From assembly GCA_016869835.1 (NCBI GenBank), contig VGDH01000010.1, positions 1-40,297 of the forward strand: a stretch of 40,297 nt of DNA, written 5' to 3'. The position numbers were made by a program, and so were the translations under genes. The notes below the pieces were generated by a model, which saw only the letters and a list, made by a program, of their open reading frames with translations, was not told the DNA's origin and did not search any database. The stretch comes from Alphaproteobacteria bacterium. GTDB lineage: Bacteria; Pseudomonadota; Alphaproteobacteria; Rhodobacterales; Rhodobacteraceae. Each line of letters starts with the position of its first letter. Positions within the stretch are counted from its first letter, which is position 1. Positions 8,328 to 15,582 of this stretch are shown here, piece after piece.

Positions 8328-8693
8328 ATGATGCGTGATGCGGTGCTTTCCCTGCGGCGGCTGGTGCTTTTGGCCGTGCTGAGCCTGGCCCTTGTGGCGA
8401 CAGGCTTTTCGCATCGCATGCCCGGCACCGACGACGCCGCGCTTGCCGCCTATGCAATGGCGGGCGGCGATCTTGCCGATCTTTGCGGCGATCTGGACGG
8501 CGACGGGCTGCCCGATCATGGCGACTGCCCGGCGTGCCAGATTGCGGGCAGCGCGGACCTGCCGCCCAACGCCCTGACCCTGCGGAATGCCGATCTGGCC
8601 CTTGTAGCCAAGGTCTTCGCCCCGCGTGAAAGCCGCGCCCTGCGCATGGTGCTTGACCCCGCGCGCGGCCTGCGCGCGCCCCCTTTGGCGTGA
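8328..8693 (+). CDS. hypothetical exported or membrane-anchored protein, DUF2946-like
   Basis: A 121-residue protein with an N-terminal hydrophobic segment (RRLVLLAVLSLALVATGFS) and a GDCPACQIAG motif near residue 65. A leading hydrophobic helix with a mid-protein CPxC is the pattern of DUF2946 proteins, which often sit beside copper genes. Here the next gene, 79 bases on, is a copper chaperone. There are two adjacent possible starts, ATG 8328 and 8331. The gene is divergent from the modE-like gene. A role in copper handling is inferred from context only. Confidence 0.6.
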   Translation: MMRDAVLSLRRLVLLAVLSLALVATGFSHRMPGTDDAALAAYAMAGGDLADLCGDLDGDGLPDHGDCPACQIAGSADLPPNALTLRNADLALVAKVFAPRESRALRMVLDPARGLRAPPLA

Positions 8694-8772
8694 TCTCGTT
8701 TCATTTGTGAAAACCTGATCCCAATCGGTGCTGCCGCTTCGCGCGCGCACCTTTGTTCCAAAGGACATCCTC

Positions 8773-9717
8773 ATGACCCGTCTTCTTGGCCTGATGGCCG
8801 CCCTCTGCCTCGCTTTTCCCGCGCATGCCCACAGCGTGACGGCAGGCGACATCGAAATCATCCACCCCAACATTCCACAGCCTGCCAGCTCGGCCATGGC
8901 GGCGGCGGGCTATATGGGCATTTCCAACGCAGGCGATCAGCCTGATCGCCTTATCGGCGTGGAAACCCCGGTTGCCAAAAGCGCCATGCTGCACAAGTCC
9001 GATGTCAATGCCGATGGCGTGGCCAGCATGACCCATGTCGAGGGCATCGACATTCCCGCCAATGATACGGTGGTTCTGGAATCGGGCGGATATCACATCA
9101 TGCTGATGGGCCTGACCCAAGAGCTAACCGAAGGCCAGATGGTGCCGGGCGTCTTGATCTTTGAACAGGCGGGCCGGGTTGAGATGGAATTTGCCATCGA
9201 CCCACCGGGCGGGGTAGATCATTCGACCATGGACCATTCGGCCGTGGGCCATGGTACCGGCACGGAAACCGCCAGCGCCGAGGGGCATGCCGAAGGCAAT
9301 GGGCACGGCCATGGCCACGGGCACGGTGCCGCCGCTCCGGCCATGACGGGTGACGATCCGACCGATATCGAGGCGCTCTTGAAGGCGCAGTTCGACACGC
9401 CCGAATCCCCCCTGACCGTGGCCCCGATCACCGTGCAGGGCGATGTGGCCATCGCCGGTTGGTCGCAAGACGGGCGCGGCGGGCGGGCCTTTCTGCGCAA
9501 GGACACTGAGGGCTGGTTTGTTGAACTCTGCGCGGGTGCCGGGCTGATGCTGCCCCAAACGCAGCAGGGCCTTGGCCTGACACCGGCGGATGCCGAAACG
9601 CTGCTGGCCGCCGCACGGGCCGCCGAAGCAACCTTGGGGACCGAAGCCATCCAGCGCTTTGACAGCTTTGATGGCATGCTGATGATCGGCCGCGCGGGCC
9701 ACGGCCATTCGGATTGA
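8773..9717 (+). CDS. PCu(A)C copper chaperone fused to a C-terminal copper-uptake-associated domain
   Basis: A periplasmic protein of 314 residues. A signal peptide (LLGLMAALCLAFPAHA) is followed by a PCu(A)C domain (about 22-150) carrying the copper site as LHK, then VASMTH, then GGYHIML, which fits the M-x21-H-x-M part of the motif. PCu(A)C proteins deliver Cu(I) to cytochrome oxidase. A His/Gly-rich linker (about 155-195, with GHGHGHGHG) leads to a second domain (about 200-310; DDPTDIEALLKAQFDTPESPL, VAIAGWSQDGRGGRAFLRK) that resembles stand-alone 'copper uptake system-associated' proteins. ATG 8773 has an AAAGGA site. The fusion is seen; assignment of the second domain is moderately sure. 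Confidence 0.85.
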   Translation: MTRLLGLMAALCLAFPAHAHSVTAGDIEIIHPNIPQPASSAMAAAGYMGISNAGDQPDRLIGVETPVAKSAMLHKSDVNADGVASMTHVEGIDIPANDTVVLESGGYHIMLMGLTQELTEGQMVPGVLIFEQAGRVEMEFAIDPPGGVDHSTMDHSAVGHGTGTETASAEGHAEGNGHGHGHGHGAAAPAMTGDDPTDIEALLKAQFDTPESPLTVAPITVQGDVAIAGWSQDGRGGRAFLRKDTEGWFVELCAGAGLMLPQTQQGLGLTPADAETLLAAARAAEATLGTEAIQRFDSFDGMLMIGRAGHGHSD

Positions 9718-9726
9718 TCCCAGACC

Positions 9727-9759
9727 ACACGCGAGCGGGCCCTAACCCCGCCCGCGTGT
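9727..9759 (+). terminator. hairpin after the copper chaperone gene
   Basis: Stem ACACGCG (727-733) / CGCGTGT (753-759), continued by GCGGG / CCCGC around a 7-base loop. It is a strong hairpin 10 bases past the stop but has no T-run, so termination is possible rather than shown. Confidence 0.35.
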
Positions 9760-9772
9760 CACCAAGACCCCA

Positions 9773-9801
9773 TAGACAGTCGCCGCCCCCTTCGCTATCT
9801 T
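9773..9801 (+). promoter_or_regulatory. candidate sigma-70 promoter of the creatinase gene
   Basis: TAGACA (9773-9778), 17 bases, TATCTT (9796-9801). The -35 matches 5 of 6 and the -10 matches 4 of 6 of the housekeeping consensus. The predicted start, near 9806-9808, falls at the first helix of the structured leader. Confidence 0.4.
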
Positions 9802-9804
9802 GCT

Positions 9805-9939
9805 GCCCGAGCCGGGACGATGGCGTCGTCCCAGGGGCACATCCCCGCTGCTTGCAAGCCCTGCTTGCCACAGTCCTGTACGCCGGGACCTTTCGGGGTC
9901 TCGGGCGACAGAAACCAGACCCCTGTGATGAGGTCTGTT
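9805..9939 (+). promoter_or_regulatory. structured 5' leader RNA of the creatinase gene (candidate cis-regulator)
   Basis: A 7-bp closing helix GCCCGAG (9805-9811) / CTCGGGC (9900-9906) encloses several hairpins: GGGACGA / TCGTCCC (9814-9832, 5-base loop), GGGG / CCCC (9834-9846), GCAAGC / GCTTGC (9854-9868) and GACC / GGTC (9887-9900, sharing C9900 with the closing helix). The loop and first closing base of the first hairpin (GGCGT, 9822-9826) can pair with ACGCC (9880-9884). A final hairpin CAGACC (9916-9921) / GGTCTG (9932-9937) ends 2 bases before the start codon and would bury the ribosome site. It does not match any riboswitch consensus I can recall. Pairings are seen; function is inferred. 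Confidence 0.5.
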
Positions 9940-11145
9940 ATGACGGAACGTCCGCAACAATACCGTTTCCACCAAGGCGACCGGGTCCTGCCCTTTGCCA
10001 CCTCGGAATATGATGCCCGCATCAAGGGTCTGCGCGAGATCATGGAGGTGCATGGCGTTGACGCCTGCGTTTTCACCTCGATGCACTCCATCGCCTATTA
10101 CTCGGGCTTTCTTTACTGCTCGTTCGGCCGCCCCTATGGCCTGGTTGTCACCCGCAGCGAATGTGTGACCATCTCGGCCGGCATTGACGCCGCTCAGCCC
10201 TGGCGTCGCAGCCATGGCGACAGCATCACCTATACCGACTGGCAGCGTGACAATTACTGGCGCGCGGTCATGTCGGTGACCGGCGAAAACAAGGTCATCG
10301 GCTGCGAGGCGGATCACCTGACGCTGGTGCAGTCCGAAAAGCTGAACGCTTTCCTCAAGCCGAAAAAGGGCGTCGATATCTCGGTGGCCGTCATGCAGCA
10401 GCGCATGAACAAATCCGCCGCCGAAATCGAATTGATCCGCCACGGCGCGAATGTCGCCGACGTCGGCGGCTTTGCCCTCCGTGAGGCAGTGAAGGAAGGC
10501 GCGCGCGAGATTGATATCGCCATGGCAGGTCGCGACGCGATGGAGCTGGAAATCGCCAAGCGCTTTCCGGACGCCGAATATCGCGACACCTGGGTGTGGT
10601 TCCAGTCGGGCATCAACACCGACGGCGCGCATAACCCGGTGACGGCGCGCAAGTTGCAGCGCGGGGATATCCTTTCGCTCAACACCTTCCCGATGATCTC
10701 GGGCTATTACACCGCGCTGGAACGCACGATGTTCGTCAAGGAATGTGACGCCGCCTCGCGCCGCATCTGGGATATCAACGTCGCCGCCCATGAATACGGG
10801 ATCAGCCTTTTGAAGCCCGGCGTGTCCTGCGCCGAGGTGACCCACAAGCTGAACACCTTCTTCGAAGAGCATCAGGTGCTGCAATACCGCACCTTCGGCT
10901 ATGGCCACTCGTTCGGGGTCCTGTCGCACTACTATGGCCGCGAGGCCGGGCTGGAGCTGCGCGAGGATATCGACACGGTGCTGGAGCCGGGCATGGTGAT
11001 CTCGATGGAGCCGATGCTGACCATTCCCGAAGGCCAGCCGGGCGCGGGCGGGTATCGTGAGCATGACATTCTGGTCATCACCGAAGACGGAAACGAGGAT
11101 ATCACGAAGTATCCCTTCGGGCCGGAGTTTAACATTGTGGGGTGA
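9940..11145 (+). CDS. creatinase (creatine amidinohydrolase)
   Basis: Hydrolyses creatine to sarcosine and urea (EC 3.5.3.3). It has 401 residues, close to the 403 of the Pseudomonas enzyme, and long stretches agree with that enzyme as I recall it: FTSMHSIAYYSGFLYCSFGR, YTDWQRDNYW, DTWVWFQSGINTDGAHNPVT, LQYRTFGYGHSFGVLSHYYG and GAGGYREHDILVI. It has the pita-bread fold of the M24 family without metal ligands; the catalytic His is the one in DGAHNP. ATG 9940 is chosen; ATG 9928 in frame would add four residues. No sarcosine oxidase or urease gene is in the window. A structured leader precedes it, and repeats plus a terminator follow. Confidence 0.93.
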   Translation: MTERPQQYRFHQGDRVLPFATSEYDARIKGLREIMEVHGVDACVFTSMHSIAYYSGFLYCSFGRPYGLVVTRSECVTISAGIDAAQPWRRSHGDSITYTDWQRDNYWRAVMSVTGENKVIGCEADHLTLVQSEKLNAFLKPKKGVDISVAVMQQRMNKSAAEIELIRHGANVADVGGFALREAVKEGAREIDIAMAGRDAMELEIAKRFPDAEYRDTWVWFQSGINTDGAHNPVTARKLQRGDILSLNTFPMISGYYTALERTMFVKECDAASRRIWDINVAAHEYGISLLKPGVSCAEVTHKLNTFFEEHQVLQYRTFGYGHSFGVLSHYYGREAGLELREDIDTVLEPGMVISMEPMLTIPEGQPGAGGYREHDILVITEDGNEDITKYPFGPEFNIVG

Positions 11146-11175
11146 GCCGCGCCGCTGGCCCGGCGGGCCAGCGGG

Positions 11176-11321
11176 AAAACGCTCCAGTGGAGCGTTTTCA
11201 GCGGCGAACGCCCGAGCAAACTTGCGAGGGCCAGGCCAGCCCTGACCCCGGCCAAGGCCGAGGTCAAAACGCTCCAGTAAAGCGTTTTAGGGGCGAACGC
11301 CCAAGCACAGTTGCAAGGGCC
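11176..11321. repeat. pair of 56-57 bp direct repeats, each starting with a hairpin
   Basis: Copy A is 11176-11232 and copy B is 11266-11321, separated by 33 bases. Each opens with an inverted repeat (AAAACGCT ... AGCGTTTT; copy A has a perfect 10-bp stem, copy B an 8-bp stem), then GGCGAACGCCC, and ends in TTGC-purine-AGGGCC. The layout is that of a REP/BIME-type element after a gene end. Confidence 0.7.
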
Positions 11322-11343
11322 GGGAGAAATCTCCCGGCCCTTT
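11317..11343 (+). terminator. rho-independent-type terminator of creatinase
   Basis: Perfect 10-bp stem GGGCCGGGAG / CTCCCGGCCC with an AAAT loop, followed by TTT. It overlaps the end of repeat copy B and lies between the convergent creatinase and membrane-protein genes. Confidence 0.65.
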
Positions 11344-11347
11344 GCGT

Positions 11348-11899
11348 TCAGCCCAGCCGCAAACTCCCCTGAAACAGGATGATGCCGCCATAGGCAGCCC
11401 AGAACATCAATCCGAACACCAGAACCCGCATCACACGGCCCCGGATGCCTGCCACGATCAGACAGGCGATGGGATAGGCCATAAGGCTGGCCACCCCGAT
11501 CAGCATCAGCCCAAAGAAAAACCCCGATGGCCTGTCCGCAAGCAATGCGGGCACCCCAAGATGCAGCCACATGCCACCCGGGATCCAGGGCAACCAGTTG
11601 AACACCCCGACCGGCGTGACAAAGCCCAGAGCCAGCGCCCCGATCACCCGGGAACGCCTGGGCCGAAGCACAGCGTGCAGCCGATGGCGACTGTCCCATG
11701 CCAGCGCGATCAGCACGGAAACCCCCAGCGCCAGCATCACCGCAAAGGGCAAGCTGGTCCAACCATTCGGCCGGATCAGCGGTTGCGCCGCCTCCACCAC
11801 GCCCAGGCGCAGCCCCATCAGCGCGACCGTCAGAGGCAGCGTCAATGCGCCGATGTGGCGGATCGAAACCCCCGGCTTGCCCGATCGCTCCTCAGTCAC
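11348..11899 (-). CDS. hypothetical integral membrane protein
   Basis: A 183-residue protein, not recognised. Hydrophobic segments lie at about 15-35, 45-70, 80-105, 115-145 and 150-175, which suggests four or five helices and an inner-membrane location. Notable pieces are FVTPVGVFNWLPWIPGGMW and FFFGLMLIGVASLMAYPIACLIVAG. No ATG fits; GTG 11899 (reading VTEERSGKPG) is preferred because a GAGG site lies 8 bases upstream. Continuation further 5' is low-complexity and probably untranslated. It is convergent with creatinase and divergent from the L,D-transpeptidase gene. Confidence 0.6.
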   Translation of the reverse strand: MTEERSGKPGVSIRHIGALTLPLTVALMGLRLGVVEAAQPLIRPNGWTSLPFAVMLALGVSVLIALAWDSRHRLHAVLRPRRSRVIGALALGFVTPVGVFNWLPWIPGGMWLHLGVPALLADRPSGFFFGLMLIGVASLMAYPIACLIVAGIRGRVMRVLVFGLMFWAAYGGIILFQGSLRLG

Positions 11900-12086
11900 C
11901 CTGTCTACCTCACGCCGACCCTCTGAAGCGATAGCCTGCCCCAAACCATCGCCCGGTGGCAAGCCATCCGGTCCCGCCCTTCCCGCAACGCCCCCGGCTT
12001 TTCTTTTTGCAACCTCCGCCAACCTCTTGACGCAAGGGGCAAGGGGCGGCTTCTGTGCGCCAAGTTGCCCTTTCCCGAGATCTAGT

Positions 12087-13103
12087 ATGACCCCGATTCT
12101 TCGTTTTATGGCGCTTGGCGCTGCTCTTGGTGTTGCTGCCTGCGCCCCCACCCCGGATGTTGAAACCGCGCCCCCGCAGATCGTTGCCGGTTACGAAGCG
12201 GTCGAGGACGGCGGCTTTCTGATCGAAGCGGTCGAGGCGCGGCATCTGTCGGGCGGGCGCGAGCGAGCCGAGGTCGATTACAATGGCCCCGATGCGCCGG
12301 GAACCATCGTGGTCGATACCTTTGCACGCAAGCTTTACCATGTGCAGGAAAACGGCCGCGCGATGCGCTATTCCATCGCCGTCGGGCGCGAGGGTCTGTC
12401 GTTCCGCGGCTCGGGCGTGATGTCGCGCAAAGAGAAATGGCCCTCCTGGCAGCCCACCGCCAACATGATCCGCACAAGGCCCGATCTTTACGCCGAATTC
12501 GCGGGCGGCATGGCGGGCGGGCTCGACAACCCATTGGGCGCGCGCGCGCTGTATCTTTATCGCGATGGGCGCGACACCATGTTCCGCATCCACGGCACCA
12601 TCCAGAACGCCACCATCGGCCATGCCACCAGCGCGGGCTGTATCCGGCTTTATAATCAGGACGCCATCCACCTCTTTGACAACACGCCGATGGGCACCCG
12701 CGTGAAGGTGCGGTCACAGGCCGAAAGCCTTGAACTCGAAGGGACTTACATGGACGATGCCTGGGGTCTGGCCGTGCCGGAAACCCCCGAAAACATCGAA
12801 CAAAAGGAACACGATCTGATCGCGCGGGCCGAGCAGGAGGCCGCCGAGGCGCAAGCTGCCGCCGAGGCCGCCGCAAAAGAGGCAGAAGAGCGCGCCCGCT
12901 ATGCCGCCATGACGCCCGAAGAGCGTGCCAAGGCCGATGAAAAGGCCGCCCGCGAAAAGGCCCGCGCCGAAGAGCTTGCCGCCCGAGAAGCCGAGAAAGC
13001 CGCCCGCGCCGCCGAACGCGCCGAAAAGCGCCGCCTTGCCGCCTGCAAGCGCAAAGGGATCGAGGAAAAGGATTGCCCCGCGCTTGAGGTCAGCGAGGGC
13101 TGA
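12087..13103 (+). CDS. L,D-transpeptidase (YkuD family) lipoprotein
   Basis: A 338-residue lipoprotein. The signal sequence ends in a lipobox (LGVAAC, Cys about 19). The YkuD catalytic domain spans about 70-215 and contains IHGTIQ and HATSAGCIRL, the HxxxSxGC(I/V)R active-site motif with the nucleophilic Cys. Such enzymes make 3-3 peptidoglycan crosslinks or attach proteins to peptidoglycan in the periplasm. After about residue 235 there is a roughly 90-residue Ala/Glu/Lys/Arg coiled coil (EQEAAEAQAAAEAAAKEAEE) and a short tail with two Cys (ACKRKGIEEKDC). The charged tail might reach through the cell wall; that is inference. Confidence 0.92.
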   Translation: MTPILRFMALGAALGVAACAPTPDVETAPPQIVAGYEAVEDGGFLIEAVEARHLSGGRERAEVDYNGPDAPGTIVVDTFARKLYHVQENGRAMRYSIAVGREGLSFRGSGVMSRKEKWPSWQPTANMIRTRPDLYAEFAGGMAGGLDNPLGARALYLYRDGRDTMFRIHGTIQNATIGHATSAGCIRLYNQDAIHLFDNTPMGTRVKVRSQAESLELEGTYMDDAWGLAVPETPENIEQKEHDLIARAEQEAAEAQAAAEAAAKEAEERARYAAMTPEERAKADEKAAREKARAEELAAREAEKAARAAERAEKRRLAACKRKGIEEKDCPALEVSEG

Positions 13104-13126
13104 TCCAGCTCGACGGCTGAAAACGC

Positions 13127-13185
13127 CCCCCTCCCAAGCCCTCCACGACAAAGGGGGGAGGGGTCGGGGGTGGGGTGCATCCCAG
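13127..13185 (+). repeat. G-rich dispersed intergenic repeat, copy 2
   Basis: Contains CCCCTCCC pairing with GGGAGGGG across a 20-base loop, then GGGGTCGGGGGTGG (13160-13173), which differs at two positions from the 14-mer shared by the copies near 3731 and 32319. It lies between the convergent L,D-transpeptidase and cupin genes. Confidence 0.45.
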
Positions 13186-13210
13186 GGTGCGGGGTGCCCC
13201 CTTCCCCGCC

Positions 13211-13552
13211 CTATTCCACGATCACATAATCCTTCAGCGTGGTCTCAACGCAGTCCCATGTGCCATCAAACCCCGGCCGAATGATGAACCGGTCGCCTGC
13301 CTTCAGATGGGTCACCGTGCCATGCTGATCGGTCAGGATCGAATGGCCCGAGTGGATATAGATGTATTCCCACTCGCTGTAGCTGATCCGCCACTTGCCC
13401 GGCGTGGTCTGCCACATGCCGCAGTAAAGCCCATCCCGGTCCTCACGCGACCAGGTCGTATGCACCGGGTCACCCGATAGAACCTTGCCCGGATCGGGGC
13501 GCGTCACCTCGGGCGTGATGCCATCCTGGCTGATACCTTCCACAAGCTGCAT
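13211..13552 (-). CDS. cupin domain protein (Cupin_3-like)
   Basis: A 113-residue single-domain cupin. The beta-barrel motifs are GKWRISYSEWEYIYIHSGHSIL and LKAGDRFIIRPGFDGTWDCVE, close to the Cupin_3 / ureidoglycine-aminohydrolase-like family, in which the usual metal-binding His set is reduced. No partner gene shows the substrate. ATG 13552 begins MQLVEGISQDG; an in-frame ATG at 13606 would add 18 residues without family character. It is divergent from panB across 152 bases in which I see no clear site. Confidence 0.82.
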   Translation of the reverse strand: MQLVEGISQDGITPEVTRPDPGKVLSGDPVHTTWSREDRDGLYCGMWQTTPGKWRISYSEWEYIYIHSGHSILTDQHGTVTHLKAGDRFIIRPGFDGTWDCVETTLKDYVIVE

Positions 13553-13704
13553 GATCTCTCCAACCGCTCTTTGATCCAGAAAGGCTGTTGCGCGCGCGCA
13601 GGTCAAGCACTGGCTTTCGCCGCATCGCAGCGCAATTATGTTGCGAACCCTGCGCGGCTGTGCCTGAATAGCGGTCAGAATCTGTAGAAGGCCCGGAGCC
13701 GAAG

Positions 13705-14544
13705 ATGAGCGCCACCTCCCCCCTCCGCCCCGTGCTGCCGCCCGACATCCGCGCCCGCAAGGGCAGCGCCCCCTTGGTGGTGCTGACCGCCTATACCACC
13801 CCCATGGCCCGGCTGGTTGATGCGCATTGCGACATCGCGCTGGTGGGCGATTCCCTTGGCATGGTGCTGCACGGTCTGCCCTCGACGCTTGGCGTCACGA
13901 TGGAGATGATGATCCTGCACGGCCGCTCGGTGGTGCGCGGCTGCGGGAAAGCCATGGTCGTGATCGACATGCCCTTTGGCAGCTATGAAGAAAGCCCCGA
14001 GCAAGCCTATCGCAACGCCGCCCGGCTGATGGCCGAAACCGGCGCCCCTGCGGTCAAGCTTGAGGGTGGCGCGCATATGGCCGACACCATTGCGTTTCTC
14101 ACCAAACGCGGCGTGCCGGTCATGGCCCATGTCGGCCTGACCCCGCAGGCGGTGAACACCCTTGGCGGCTACAAGGTGGTCGGTCGTGACGATGAGGCCG
14201 ACCGCGTGATGCAAGACGCGCTGGCGGTGCAAGAGGCAGGTGCCTTCTCGGTGGTCCTGGAAAAGGTCCCCATGGGCCTTGCGGGCCGCATCACCAAGGC
14301 GCTTGATATCCCCACCATCGGCATCGGTGCCGGGGTGGGCTGCGACGGTCAGGTGTTGGTTATCGACGACATGCTGGGCCTCTTCACCGAGTTCCGCCCG
14401 AAATTCGTCAAGCGCTATGCCGAGTTGGGCCGCACCGCCGATGAGGCCATCGCCACCTATGCCGCCGAGGTGCGCGCTTGCACCTTCCCGGCCGATGAAC
14501 ATTCCTTCCCAGACCAGCTGCCGGCGAAAGGCCCGAAATCGTGA
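13705..14544 (+). CDS. panB: 3-methyl-2-oxobutanoate hydroxymethyltransferase
   Basis: First committed step of pantothenate synthesis: transfers a hydroxymethyl group from methylene-THF to 2-oxoisovalerate, giving ketopantoate. It has 279 residues, normal size. Motifs: [25 protein letters not shown] (Mg ligand Asp), [33 protein letters not shown], and [20 protein letters not shown] with the catalytic Glu region before it (VVLEKVP). Its TGA overlaps the GTG start of panC. Confidence 0.97.
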   Translation: MSATSPLRPVLPPDIRARKGSAPLVVLTAYTTPMARLVDAHCDIALVGDSLGMVLHGLPSTLGVTMEMMILHGRSVVRGCGKAMVVIDMPFGSYEESPEQAYRNAARLMAETGAPAVKLEGGAHMADTIAFLTKRGVPVMAHVGLTPQAVNTLGGYKVVGRDDEADRVMQDALAVQEAGAFSVVLEKVPMGLAGRITKALDIPTIGIGAGVGCDGQVLVIDDMLGLFTEFRPKFVKRYAELGRTADEAIATYAAEVRACTFPADEHSFPDQLPAKGPKS

Positions 14545-15380
14545 CCCAAGTGATCCGGACAGTGGCAGAGCTGCGCCCCCTCGTGCGCGGCTGGCGCGCG
14601 GCGGGCGAGATCGTGGGCGTGGTGCCCACTATGGGCGCCTTGCATGACGGCCACCTGTCGCTTGCCCGGCGCGGCAAGGTGGAATGCCACCGCGTCATCA
14701 CCACGATCTTCGTGAACCCCAAACAGTTCACCAACCCCGAGGACCTGAAGAAATACCCGCGCACCGAAGAGGCGGACGTGGCGCTTTTGAACAGCGTCGG
14801 GGTGGATGCAGTGTTCATCCCTTCGCCCGAAGAGGTTTACCCCGACGGCTATATGACCACCGTTTCCGTCGGCGGCGTCTCTGAACCCTTGGAGGGGCGG
14901 ATGCGGCCGGGGCATTTCGACGGGGTGGCCACCGTGGTGACCAAGCTGTTCGGCATGACCGAGGCGCATCGTGGCTTTTTCGGCCAGAAAGACTGGCAAC
15001 AGTTGCAGGTCGTCCTGCGGCTGGTGCGCGATCTGAACCTGCCCGTCACCGTGGTCGGCTGCGAAACCATCCGCGAGCCGGACGGTCTGGCCATGTCCTC
15101 GCGCAATGTGCGGCTCACCGATCAGGGCCGCGCCGTGGCCCATGTGCTTTACACCGCCATCACCGCCGCCGCCGATGACATCCGCGCCGGACAGTCCGAC
15201 CGCATGGCCATTCGCGAGGCGGCCGAAAAGGTGCGCGCGGCCGGGTTTGAGCGGGTGGAGTATATCGAACTCCGCGACGCCGAAACGCTGATGCCCTCGA
15301 ACGACGTGCGCCGCCCGCGCCGCATGCTGGCGGCGGCCTGGCTCGATGGCGTGCGACTGATCGACAACATTCCCGTCTGA
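14541..15380 (+). CDS. panC: pantothenate synthetase
   Basis: Joins pantoate and beta-alanine with ATP. It has 279 residues. The nucleotidyltransferase HIGH-like motif is in [18 protein letters not shown]; also seen are IFVNPKQF, the pantoate-binding [26 protein letters not shown] and the KMSKS-equivalent MSSRNVRL. It starts at GTG 14541, overlapping the panB stop (GTGA). That start is supported by coupling and by the family N-terminus. Confidence 0.97.
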   Translation: MTQVIRTVAELRPLVRGWRAAGEIVGVVPTMGALHDGHLSLARRGKVECHRVITTIFVNPKQFTNPEDLKKYPRTEEADVALLNSVGVDAVFIPSPEEVYPDGYMTTVSVGGVSEPLEGRMRPGHFDGVATVVTKLFGMTEAHRGFFGQKDWQQLQVVLRLVRDLNLPVTVVGCETIREPDGLAMSSRNVRLTDQGRAVAHVLYTAITAAADDIRAGQSDRMAIREAAEKVRAAGFERVEYIELRDAETLMPSNDVRRPRRMLAAAWLDGVRLIDNIPV

Positions 15381-15530
15381 TCCTCCTCGGGCGGCTGAAG
15401 CCTTCTCGTCGGGGCTGGATTGCGCATTACGGCCTGCCCGGCTTTGCGCAAGGATATCCCCCATTCAAGGTGCGGCCCGCGCTGCCCACCCCCCGTTTAT
15501 TTCATTTTCCCGGCCAGACGGGGATGTATT

Positions 15531-15551
15531 GATGTAAAAGATCATTACATC
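15531..15551. promoter_or_regulatory. inverted repeat upstream of the TelA-like gene
   Basis: GATGTAA-N7-TTACATC, a perfect 7-bp palindrome, with an extra GATGTA at 15523-15528 in direct orientation. It lies 32 bases before the start codon in an otherwise featureless 202-base gap (15381-15582). Could be an operator; no regulator is assigned. Confidence 0.35.
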
Positions 15552-15582
15552 TGCCTCTGGACCCAGTCATACGGAGAACCAG

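Noticed and set aside
9805-9906. Known riboswitch class (cobalamin, glycine, guanidine, SAM types)
   Set aside because: None of the conserved core sequences that I can recall for these classes is present; only helices are seen.
9742-11064. Long minus-strand frame opposite creatinase
   Set aside because: Shadow of a gene with a full family match; no ribosome site and no motif.
12026-12086. TTGACG as promoter of the L,D-transpeptidase gene
   Set aside because: No reasonable -10 hexamer at 16-18 bases.
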